A DNA stretch of 64,000 nucleotides from Candidatus Omnitrophota bacterium. Lineage in GTDB: Bacteria > Omnitrophota > Gorgyraeia > 2-02-FULL-51-18. The position numbers and the translations under genes are program-made. Position 1 is the stretch's first letter; every line of letters starts with the position of its first letter. The stretch spans positions 1,024,001 to 1,088,000 of the forward strand of contig JAJVIE010000003.1 in NCBI GenBank assembly GCA_022072175.1. Direction: 5' to 3'. This document shows, piece by piece, positions 56,316 to 64,000 of this stretch. Under the pieces are notes generated by a model. It did not search any database and was not told the origin of the DNA. It worked only from the letters and a program-made list of their open reading frames with translations.

Positions 56316-56573
56316 TCAACGGTGGATATGCAGTCCGCCCAATAGCGCGGTCGTCGAGGCGGCCACTCCGACATCTGCACGCGGAGACACGAGCTCCGCG
56401 CGTACCACGCCCTCGACGCCCAGGGCCGCGCTCAGCAGTACCGAGCGAAGAACCGTCTCCCCTCGCGCCAAGGACGCGAAGCTCTCGGTGATCCGGGCCC
56501 GCACCGCGGACTCGACCGGCTCCGGAGCGTGATCCGCCCTGACCTCCAGGCGGATGTCGACGTCGACTTTCAC
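56316..56573 (-). CDS. Isolated baseplate J-like C-terminal domain (probable remnant)
   Basis: The 85-residue frame runs VDVDIRLEVRADHAPEPVES, SFASLARGETVLRSVLLSAA, LGVEGVVRAELVSPRADV, ending LGGLHIHR. Order and spacing resemble the last domain of baseplate assembly protein J (phage tails and contractile injection systems), which is normally part of a 350-400 residue protein. The rest is absent and there are no tail genes nearby, so it is a fragment or a domain reused for something else. Family assignment is from pattern only. Confidence 0.45.
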   Translation of the reverse strand: MKVDVDIRLEVRADHAPEPVESAVRARITESFASLARGETVLRSVLLSAALGVEGVVRAELVSPRADVGVAASTTALLGGLHIHR

Positions 56574-56639
56574 GCCGGCTTACGCTCACTGGACAGGACT
56601 CGGTAGATACTCATGGGAGGGTATATTACCCCATAGACC

Positions 56640-56720
56640 GGATGAGGGCCAACTGAACGGACCGGGTCCGGTAGGCAACCCTTCCCCACCGCCGACCGAA
56701 CGGCGTCCGATTTACAAATT
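56640..56720. repeat. Dispersed palindromic repeat pair
   Basis: CGGACCGGGTCCGGTAG followed by an AACCCTTCCCCACCG tail and an ACGGCGTCCGA half palindrome. It lies between the baseplate-J-like fragment and the plus-strand secreted gene. From 56574 to 56802 I see no gene. Confidence 0.8.
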
Positions 56721-56802
56721 AAGCAATATTAAGTATAAACCACTCGCTCATTGATAGGGCACGCCCCGCATAGGATACTTCAAGGAACAGTGAGGTGGGG
56801 CG

Positions 56803-57183
56803 TTGAATACATCTCTTAAGCTGATAGTAGGCTTGGCGCTGGTCGCGCACCTCCATCCGATCGCTCCCGCCTATGCTGATCTTATCGCTGTCGACGACAC
56901 CCGACCCGGCCTGCCTGCCTATCGCGCGGACGCGGAAAGCCGCGCACGGGCAGAACTCGATCGGCAGGCGATGCTCCAACGGCCGGGACCGATCGAAGAG
57001 CCGGTTTGGGCCCCGCCACCCCTCGCGCGCCCCTCTCCGCCGAGCGGTGGCATACCCTTACCTCCCGAGCCGGAGCCGCTCCCCGCTGATCCGCCGATCG
57101 ATAACTCTCTTATCGATACGCCTCCCGCTCGCGAGCCTCTCGACGATCCGCGACCCGATCCTTCACTTGAACCTATCGTCTGA
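56803..57183 (+). CDS. Proline-rich secreted orphan protein
   Basis: TTG 56803, preceded by GAGG at 7 bases, starts a 126-residue frame with a signal peptide (LKLIVGLALVAHLHPIAPAYA) and a mature part about one-third Pro (VWAPPPLARPSPPSGGIPLP). There is no known domain. It could be a periplasmic spacer or a decaying gene. It is flanked on both sides by palindromic repeats. Confidence 0.5.
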   Translation: MNTSLKLIVGLALVAHLHPIAPAYADLIAVDDTRPGLPAYRADAESRARAELDRQAMLQRPGPIEEPVWAPPPLARPSPPSGGIPLPPEPEPLPADPPIDNSLIDTPPAREPLDDPRPDPSLEPIV

Positions 57184-57202
57184 CTGACACCCTATCATTC
57201 AA

Positions 57203-57316
57203 ATACGGGACGGCGTCCGGGTTACGCGTGGCTCGGAAACGCAAAACCGCCGCTCTTCAGCGGCGGCTAACTATGTACCTCCGGACTTGGTCCGGTAGAG
57301 ACGGCGTCCGGTGTGC
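57203..57316. repeat. Palindromic repeat copies between two secreted-protein genes
   Basis: ACGGGACGGCGTCCGGGTT (57205-57224), a GCCGCTCTTCAGCGGCGG hairpin, CCGGACTTGGTCCGGTAG (57285-57302) and ACGGCGTCCGG. The last copy ends about 10 bases from the stop of the minus-strand gene at 57322. Confidence 0.78.
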
Positions 57317-57321
57317 GTGTA

Positions 57322-57906
57322 CTATTTTTTTGCTTGAGATCGACGCGCCAGAACAACCCCAACACCAAAAACGAACAGACTGCAAGAGAGAGGCTCTGGC
57401 GTTACTGTAATCGGATCGGGGTTCAAGCGATAGCCACGCAGGACAGAAAAACCTGTGTTCTTTTCAAAGAAATACGGCTGCCCGTAATCGTCGGCTACGA
57501 ATGAAGCTTCAATATTCCAAACCGCATGCTCAGTTCCATCTTCATGTAAGAACCAGCGCCATTCATGCCCTTCAAGCATTTGTATCGGGACCCTCGGCAA
57601 GCTATTCCCATAACCTTCGAATACAATGGCGTTCTCATCGCCCAACACCTCATTGTTATCAGACGGGTCCTTGATAAAGAACCACGTGGGCCCCCCAATC
57701 AACGTTGCTCCGTCGGAGTAGCGGAGATACGGCTGTTCATCCTCGGCAAAGATACTTTTTTCATTACCGAAAGCGTCAACGACATCAAAAACAAACTCAT
57801 AGTCCGGTGGTGGACAAAAGTCCTCTGGGTCAGGACATTCGGCGTAGGCCAACCTCGGGAGCAAAAGTGTCATGAACAAAATTAACCGAGACAACAGCAC
57901 TTTCAT
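57322..57906 (-). CDS. PEP-CTERM-like secreted protein
   Basis: The 194-residue protein has a signal peptide (cleavage near AYAECPD) and a C-terminal sorting signal of PEP-CTERM type: TPEP, hydrophobic stretch LSCSLFVFGVGVVL, then ARRSQAKK. Such signals are read by exosortase/archaeosortase systems of diderm biofilm formers; no exosortase gene is in the window. The middle domain is unrecognised. The gene is more AT-rich than the core genome. Confidence 0.72.
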   Translation of the reverse strand: MKVLLSRLILFMTLLLPRLAYAECPDPEDFCPPPDYEFVFDVVDAFGNEKSIFAEDEQPYLRYSDGATLIGGPTWFFIKDPSDNNEVLGDENAIVFEGYGNSLPRVPIQMLEGHEWRWFLHEDGTEHAVWNIEASFVADDYGQPYFFEKNTGFSVLRGYRLNPDPITVTPEPLSCSLFVFGVGVVLARRSQAKK

Positions 57907-57937
57907 AAACCCCCTCCCGTAGCTGATTTACTGCTTG

Positions 57938-57966
57938 GCTATATCTTTAAATATGAGCTCGGTCAA
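57938..57966 (-). promoter_or_regulatory. Sigma-70 promoter for the PEP-CTERM-like gene
   Basis: TTGACC (57961-57966) and TATAGC (57938-57943) are 17 bases apart on the minus strand, about 30 bases ahead of the ATG at 57906. Confidence 0.6.
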
Positions 57967-58005
57967 ACTCAACTAATTGGACCTTACGTGCGCTTTATAA
58001 GTGGC

Positions 58006-58070
58006 GACTAACCCTTCCCCACCGGACGGCGTCCGGTATGTCCGGTATGCGGTATGCGTCCGGTATGGGT
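58006..58070 (-). repeat. Dispersed palindromic repeat after the RelA/SpoT-domain gene
   Basis: On the plus strand CTAACCCTTCCCCACCGG, GACGGCGTCCGGTATG and then a short run of GTCCGGTATGCGGTATGC micro-duplications. It lies 9-70 bases past the stop at 58079. Confidence 0.85.
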
Positions 58071-58078
58071 ATGTGAAG

Positions 58079-59146
58079 CTAACGCGACCTGAGCCTGTTA
58101 TCAGCAGCAAAATCTAAGGCTCCGAGGAATGCTTTGGTATCTAAATAATAGTTGGGGTACGCGCTTCTGAGAGATGCTAGCGAGCTAACAGACACAAGAA
58201 CCGCTTGAATATCAGGATTGCCTTCGTATCGTTTTTCTACATCTAAATAGGCCTCGGACGCCATTGCGAGCTGCGATTTCCTAAACGGCGATACCTTGAC
58301 CTGTCTTGCACTTGAATCAAGCACAAGAAGATACAGGTCTGCATTTGTTGGGCTCATCGTTAGCTCCTGAACAACGTCTCCCCAGCTGGACAATACTGTT
58401 CGAATATTGAGCTTACGCTCTAAGTTCAAGAGCTCTTCTACAAGATCTTGAGTTGCAGTGGGTACGCCGGGTACTGGACGCCGCTTTTCTCTGGCCGCGA
58501 TTGCGCTCCCCATCAGCACAAAAAACCGCTTCCACTCGTCATTTCCGATATTTGATTTCAGTGCCTGACCGGTAAATGTCGAAACAGTTTCAACCGCAGT
58601 TGCCCAAGCGTGCTGGAGTCTCGATCGTATCTGGACTTCAATTCTAAGGCCATTGTAGACTTGATTCTTTTCGGCTTTGCTTCGGTACTTATATACAATA
58701 TGAAAACTACGATATCCATCCGTCTTTGGCGAGCTGATATAATCATATTCCTTAACAAATTCCGCTCTGTCATTAGGGTTCTTTGTTTGACCCTGCTTAT
58801 AGAGGCCGACAAGCTGATCCACATGGGCTACCGTGGGTAGCACCACACGGCACCCCCCGATATCCTGCATTTGCGTTAGTTTCATATTATTGTTTCGACG
58901 AAGTTTCTGATCGATTGATGAGAGTCGTTTGAGCCTTTGAGCTACAACCGCCTTATCAGAGACTCTCTTACCTCGCTTGAGAAGAGTCATCTTTAGGGAT
59001 TGTAGTGGGTAGGCGTGTGACGCTCGCCAATTATTAATTATGGCTAGCGCGTCTTCTTTCTCATTGTCCGTAGCGCGCGGGTTTAGCAGCATGGCTCCTG
59101 CAGCATCAACGCGACCTCTATTATTCGCTGGGGTAGTCCACGCCAT
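58079..59146 (-). CDS. RelA/SpoT-domain protein, possible toxSAS-type toxin
   Basis: The 355-residue protein carries a (p)ppGpp-synthetase-like domain at about residues 40-200: LKRLSSIDQKLRR, DIGGCRVVLPTV, DYISSPKTDGYRSFHIVYKY and EVQIRSRLQHAWATAVE, so the key basic and acidic positions appear intact. There is no HD hydrolase domain and no TGS/ACT region, unlike long RelA/SpoT. The C-terminal 150 residues (LRSAYPNYYLDTKAFLGAL) resemble those of stand-alone RelA/SpoT proteins in accessory regions. Functions known for such proteins include alarmone synthesis, tRNA pyrophosphorylation and phage defence; which applies here is unknown. It is AT-rich and starts after a GGTGAG site. Confidence 0.83.
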   Translation of the reverse strand: MAWTTPANNRGRVDAAGAMLLNPRATDNEKEDALAIINNWRASHAYPLQSLKMTLLKRGKRVSDKAVVAQRLKRLSSIDQKLRRNNNMKLTQMQDIGGCRVVLPTVAHVDQLVGLYKQGQTKNPNDRAEFVKEYDYISSPKTDGYRSFHIVYKYRSKAEKNQVYNGLRIEVQIRSRLQHAWATAVETVSTFTGQALKSNIGNDEWKRFFVLMGSAIAAREKRRPVPGVPTATQDLVEELLNLERKLNIRTVLSSWGDVVQELTMSPTNADLYLLVLDSSARQVKVSPFRKSQLAMASEAYLDVEKRYEGNPDIQAVLVSVSSLASLRSAYPNYYLDTKAFLGALDFAADNRLRSR

Positions 59147-59258
59147 TCATCTCACCCTAGAAAGGATTCACTTACTAAGTATAAGGTGTCAGTCCTTGAC
59201 ATGGGACAATCATGGGCGTGGCACCTCTCGCCCGAGGCCTCTACCGATACGACCGACA

Positions 59259-59585
59259 TCAACGCCCCGCCCGCGCCGCGAGAGCGAATGGGAAAAAATA
59301 TCCGCTCAAGGACGCCGGTGTGGAGAGGTACCCATTGCCGCCAAAAAAATAGTCCGCCAGCACTTCGCGAGCGCGGGCGATCTCCTTGAGGCGCGAGCGA
59401 TTCTTCAGGTCATCAAGCGTGAGGTCCATGAGCTCGAGCGCTCTCTCAGCGGCCTTGCGCGACGCGTCAACATCCTTCCATCGTACCGCGCGCTCGACCT
59501 CACTACCGACATTGCCAAGCTGTTCAAGCAGAGTGAGCTGGCTCCATCGGCCCGAGGCGAGTTCCGGATGCTGAGCACCGCTCAT
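59259..59585 (-). CDS. Small helical-bundle protein paired with DUF5674
   Basis: The 108-residue protein has predicted long helices: WSQLTLLEQLGNVGSEVERA, ASRKAAERALELMDLTLDDL and RLKEIARAREVLADYFFGG. I know this pattern as a widespread small protein of uncultured bacteria and archaea with no assigned function. Its ATG overlaps the DUF5674 stop by 4 bases (ATGA), so the two are made together. It may be a four-helix bundle partner or antitoxin-like protein. Confidence 0.72.
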   Translation of the reverse strand: MSGAQHPELASGRWSQLTLLEQLGNVGSEVERAVRWKDVDASRKAAERALELMDLTLDDLKNRSRLKEIARAREVLADYFFGGNGYLSTPASLSGYFFPFALAARAGR

Positions 59586-59920
59586 GAGAGTACCTTCTTG
59601 GCGACGAGGTCCAGGATCTTCCGACGAAGCGCCGGGTCCTGCACGTCCCGACTGCGGTTGCCTTGAGAGGGGCGGATATTGATCATCGAGTCGTACTCCA
59701 CGAGAGCATCGCCTTCAGCATCAGGGTGGAGATTGATACCCCAGAGATCCGTCTGCTTGGAACCATCCTGTAGGAGCAGCGCTTCGAGATCCGCATGTAG
59801 TTCAGCATCGACCGCGAGGATGCCGCGGCCGAGATCAACGACGGCTTTGACGAATCCAAATTTCCCGGCCGCCAGCTCTGTCAGCTCGTTTCGACTCAGG
59901 CTCCCGCTTACGATCTTCAT
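59582..59920 (-). CDS. DUF5674 family protein
   Basis: The protein has 112 residues from ATG 59920 (MKIVSGSLSRNEL), 8 bases after guaA. The conserved blocks are FVKAVVDLGRGILAVDAELH, LLLQDGSKQTDLWGINLHP and the C-terminal MINIRPSQGNRSRDVQDP. Conserved His/Asp/Asn/Arg residues in these blocks suggest an enzyme active site, but none has been shown. Coupled by ATGA overlap to the helical protein downstream. Confidence 0.82.
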   Translation of the reverse strand: MKIVSGSLSRNELTELAAGKFGFVKAVVDLGRGILAVDAELHADLEALLLQDGSKQTDLWGINLHPDAEGDALVEYDSMINIRPSQGNRSRDVQDPALRRKILDLVAKKVLS

Positions 59921-59927
59921 ACGATTC

Positions 59928-61440
<1,513 letters not shown>

Positions 61441-61463
<23 letters not shown>

Positions 61464-62115
61464 GGGGGATCAGGGACCTGATGGGTTCAAAGCTCCTACG
61501 GTGGATGGGACAGGGTCCGAGCTTCTTCAGCGCCTCGATGTGCGGACGCGTGCCGTACCCCTTATGACCTGCGAATCCGTATCCCGGATACCGCGTGTCG
61601 TACTCGCGCATCATCCGGTCCCGGGTGACCTTGGCGATGATGGACGCGCAGCTGATCGCGTACGACCGGGCGTCACCGTCCACCAGCGGCACCGCGGGCA
61701 GCTGCCCCTGCGGCACGTGCAGACCGTCCACCAGGAGGAGCGACGGGATCAGGTCCAGCGCCGCTACCGCTCTCTGCATGGCCTTGAGCGTCGCCTGCAG
61801 GATGTTGATCCGGTCGATCTCCTCGGGCTCGGCCAGGCCGACGCCCACGCGGCAGTTCGCCAGGATCTCGGCGTACGCCCGCTCGCGCTGGCGTTCCGTA
61901 AGCAGTTTCGAGTCCCTCACGGGACTCGAAATAGAACGACCCCTGACGATGACCGCCGAGGCGACCACCGGGCCCGCGAGCGGGCCCCGGCCGGCCTCGT
62001 CCACCCCCGCCAGGGATCCGTACTGCTCTAGGAAATAACCGTCAAGCTTTAGCGGCTGTGGCGCGCTCGGCCTGGGGCTGAGCGGTCGCAGCGTCGGTCT
62101 TCCGGTCTTCCTCAA
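61441..62115 (-). CDS. rnhB: Ribonuclease HII
   Basis: RNase HII cuts RNA in RNA-DNA hybrids at misincorporated ribonucleotides. Catalytic motif [14 protein letters not shown], then [11 protein letters not shown], and [15 protein letters not shown] (with conserved Lys/Asp) and [14 protein letters not shown] are intact. The first acceptable start is TTG 62115 (224 residues), inside the rplS gene and overlapping it by 74 bases; no ATG or GTG lies before the catalytic motif, so translation probably couples to rplS. Confidence 0.94.
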
Positions 62116-62443
62116 TGCGGCCCTTCTTGCCGGACTGCTTGCGCAGGTAGTAGAGCTTGGAGCGCCGGACCTTGCCGGTACGCACCACCTCGATCTTCTG
62201 CACCGTGGGCGAATGGACCGGGAAGTTCCTCTCCACGCCCTCGCCGAAAGAGATGCGGCGGACCGTGAAGTTCTCCCGGATCCCCGAGCCGGCGCGCAGG
62301 ATGCAGATCCCCTCGAACAGCTGGGTACGCGTCTTGTCGCCTTCGTCGACGCGCACGGAGATGCGCATCGTGTCCCCGACCTTGAAGGCCGGGACGTTCT
62401 TCTTCATTTGTTCTTTTTCGAGCTCTCTGAGCAGCGGATGCAT
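62042..62443 (-). CDS. rplS: Ribosomal protein bL19
   Basis: This 133-residue protein bridges the 30S/50S interface. [33 protein letters not shown] and [14 protein letters not shown] are diagnostic. ATG 62443 is chosen because AGAAGGGG precedes it; this leaves a 40-base overlap with trmD. The C-terminal 20 residues ([17 protein letters not shown]) are a non-conserved extension overlapping rnhB. Confidence 0.97.
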   Translation of the reverse strand: MHPLLRELEKEQMKKNVPAFKVGDTMRISVRVDEGDKTRTQLFEGICILRAGSGIRENFTVRRISFGEGVERNFPVHSPTVQKIEVVRTGKVRRSKLYYLRKQSGKKGRIEEDRKTDAATAQPQAERATAAKA

Positions 62444-63186
62444 GTCCCCTTCTCCTTCCCTCTCTTGGCCTTGACCCCTCGATCCGGGGCTTTCGCCAGG
62501 AGATCGGGACGTCTTGTTCGCGTGCGCTCCAGCGACTGCTGCCGCCTCCAGGCCTCGATGGCCTGATGGTTGCCGGACAACAGCACCGGGGGCACCTTGA
62601 GCCCGCGATACTCCGCGGGCCGCGTATATTGCGGGTATTCTAGCAAATCCCCGCTGAACGATTCAAACTCCTTCGACTGCGCGCACCCGAGCGTGCCCGG
62701 CAGGAGCCGGGCCACCGAGTCGATGAGCACCATCGCCGGCAGTTCCCCGCCGGTCAGCACGTAGTCGCCGATGGAGATCTCATCGGTCGCGTACCGGTCG
62801 ACCGCCCTCTGGTCGACCCCTTCGTAATGCCCGCAGAGCAGGACGATCTGCCGGCACTGTGCCAGCTCCTCGGCTTTCCTCTGCGTATACGGCTCGCCCT
62901 GGGGGGTCAGGTACACGAACCTCCGGGTCTTCGTCTTCCTGAAACCCGGCATCAGGTCGTCCATGGCCTCGAAGATCGGCTCGGGCTTCATCAGCATCCC
63001 GGGCCCCCCGCCGAAAGGCCTGTCGTCGGCGGTGCGGTGTCTGTCGTGCGTGTATTCCCTCAGGTCGTGCGCCCTCACCGTCAGGGCGCCCTTCTCGATC
63101 GCTCTCTTGACGATCGAGTGACCCGTCAGCGTCTCGAACATCCCGGGGAACAGCGTCAGCACCCGGACGTCGAGAGCCTGCTTCAT
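62404..63186 (-). CDS. trmD: tRNA (guanine-N1)-methyltransferase
   Basis: TrmD makes m1G37 in tRNAs and prevents frameshifts. The 260-residue protein has the SPOUT knot motifs [32 protein letters not shown] and [17 protein letters not shown]. The C-terminal tail ([20 protein letters not shown]) is a basic extension overlapping rplS. The ATG overlaps the rpsP stop. Confidence 0.97.
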   Translation of the reverse strand: MKQALDVRVLTLFPGMFETLTGHSIVKRAIEKGALTVRAHDLREYTHDRHRTADDRPFGGGPGMLMKPEPIFEAMDDLMPGFRKTKTRRFVYLTPQGEPYTQRKAEELAQCRQIVLLCGHYEGVDQRAVDRYATDEISIGDYVLTGGELPAMVLIDSVARLLPGTLGCAQSKEFESFSGDLLEYPQYTRPAEYRGLKVPPVLLSGNHQAIEAWRRQQSLERTRTRRPDLLAKAPDRGVKAKRGKEKGTCIRCSESSKKNK

Positions 63187-63434
63187 TGGCCGAACTTGAT
63201 CCCGGCCTTCTTGAGGATCGAGCGGACGGTGTCGCTCGGCTTGGCGCCGTTCTTCATCCAGTGCTCGACGCGCTCGGTCTTCACGCTCATGACCGCGGGC
63301 TCCTTGGAGGGATCCCAATAGCCGACCTCCTCGAGGAAGCGGCCGTCGCGGGGAAAACGGGTATCGGTCACCACGATGCGGTGCTTGATCTTCTTCTTGG
63401 TTCCGGTGCTCTTGAGTCTGATCACGACTGACAT
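63183..63434 (-). CDS. rpsP: Ribosomal protein bS16
   Basis: This 83-residue protein begins [20 protein letters not shown] and continues [20 protein letters not shown], typical of bS16. It is the first gene of the rpsP-trmD-rplS operon, conserved in most bacteria; the usual rimM between rpsP and trmD is missing. Confidence 0.97.
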   Translation of the reverse strand: MSVVIRLKSTGTKKKIKHRIVVTDTRFPRDGRFLEEVGYWDPSKEPAVMSVKTERVEHWMKNGAKPSDTVRSILKKAGIKFGQ

Positions 63435-63463
63435 GCTGTACTCACCTCCCCTTCGTTAGGTTC

Positions 63464-64000
63464 CTACCTGAGATCCTTTTCACGGCGGATCCTGGCGCCG
63501 ACCTTCTGTAGCTTGCCCACCAATCCTTCATAACCTCTGTCGAGGTGGTACACGCGCGACACCTCGGTCGAACCCTCGGCGACCAGCCCCGCGAGCACCA
63601 GGCCCGCGCTGGCGCGGAGGTCCGAGGCCATCACCGGCGCGCCTGACAGCGTCTTCTTGCCGTTGACGATCGCGCTGTGCCCCTCGAGCATGATGTTGGC
63701 GCCCATGCGGTTGAGCTCCGACACGTGCATGAAGCGCTCGGGGTAGATCTTCTCGGTGATCACGCTGATCCCCGGCACCACGCACATGAACGCCATCATC
63801 TGCGCCTGCAGGTCCGTCGGGAACCCCGGATACGGCAGGGTCGTTACCGACACCGGCCGGAGCACCCGCTGGCGCCGGACCCGCACGTGGCCGTTCTTCT
63901 CCGTGACCTGCACGCCCGCGTCGCGCAGCTTGTCCAGCATCGCGCCCAGCATGTGCAGGTTCATGTTGCGCAGTGTCACATCGCCCTTGGTCATCGCCGC
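63464..64000 (-). CDS. murA: UDP-N-acetylglucosamine 1-carboxyvinyltransferase, C-terminal part (window edge)
   Basis: MurA transfers enolpyruvate from PEP to UDP-GlcNAc in the first peptidoglycan step and is the fosfomycin target. Only the last 178 residues are in the window; the frame runs off the edge ([10 protein letters not shown]). Motifs [37 protein letters not shown] and [16 protein letters not shown] are diagnostic. The active-site Cys lies outside the window. It is followed by rpsP after 29 bases. Confidence 0.96.
   Translation of the reverse strand, partial: AAMTKGDVTLRNMNLHMLGAMLDKLRDAGVQVTEKNGHVRVRRQRVLRPVSVTTLPYPGFPTDLQAQMMAFMCVVPGISVITEKIYPERFMHVSELNRMGANIMLEGHSAIVNGKKTLSGAPVMASDLRASAGLVLAGLVAEGSTEVSRVYHLDRGYEGLVGKLQKVGARIRREKDLR

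Overview
Organism. This is a GC-rich, densely packed bacterial chromosome segment. An outer-membrane barrel protein with a signal peptide (17781-19112), a PEP-CTERM-type secreted protein (57322-57906) and a bacterial housekeeping set point to a diderm bacterium. DUF5674, a CxxC zinc-ribbon protein, a myo-inositol-phosphate synthase, pyruvate phosphate dikinase and an alpha/beta glycyl-tRNA synthetase suggest an uncultured lineage, for example an Omnitrophota-like candidate phylum. That placement is an inference. Almost everything is read from the minus strand, so the genes are best read from high to low coordinates. Layout. (1) 1-10151, minus: rpoB (partial), rplL, rplJ, rplA, rplK, nusG, secE, tRNA-Trp, rpmG, tuf, then tRNA-Thr(GGT), tRNA-Gly(TCC), tRNA-Tyr(GTA) and tRNA-Thr(TGT). 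This is the same order as the E. coli thrU-tyrU-glyT-thrT-tufB-secE-nusG-rplKAJL-rpoB region, but here a CDP-alcohol phosphotransferase gene and a repeat-rich accessory cassette separate some of the tRNAs. (2) 10164-16144, minus: ftsH, folP, cdaA, a YbbR gene, pdxJ, acpS and nnrD form a tight operon that runs into the tRNAs. (3) 16257-19864: a plus-strand inositol-phosphate synthase with a clear sigma-70 promoter, a porin-like gene, large structured repeats and tRNA-Arg(CCT). (4) 19876-32226, minus: a long operon hisS, aspS, ybeY, dgkA-PAP2, DUF502, recO, glyQ, glyS, ppdK, sigma factor. (5) 32305-43286: HU, dnaE, a DEAD-box helicase and a run of overlapping genes of mixed or unknown function (DUF4197, ankyrin, GNAT, YciH, DUF1653, UbiA-type prenyltransferase, methyltransferase). 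(6) 43361-54430: envelope and signalling genes, including two paralogous large membrane glycosyltransferase-like proteins, an aminotransferase, DoxX, a zinc ribbon, a DedA-like protein, a GGDEF cyclase and two divergent FkbM methyltransferases. (7) 54479-59146: an accessory island with TMEM14-like and MATE proteins, a baseplate-J-like fragment, two secreted orphans and a RelA/SpoT-domain protein, with copies of one palindromic repeat at gene 3' ends. (8) 59259-64000, minus: murA (partial), rpsP, trmD, rplS, rnhB, guaA, DUF5674 and a helical-bundle gene. How the genes work together. The core is translation and transcription machinery, tRNA charging, membrane-lipid synthesis and c-di-AMP/c-di-GMP signalling. 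The inositol-phosphate synthase together with the CDP-alcohol phosphotransferase suggests inositol phospholipids. The most unusual signals are non-coding. Structured repeats at three tRNA genes incorporate the 3' end of the particular tRNA beside them. A second, palindromic repeat sits at gene ends and in two cases encodes the last residues of the protein. A near-identical promoter element (TTGNCG-type -35, 17 bases, CCTAAT) precedes three unrelated genes. The best protein-level leads are the RelA/SpoT-domain protein and the DUF5674 pair.
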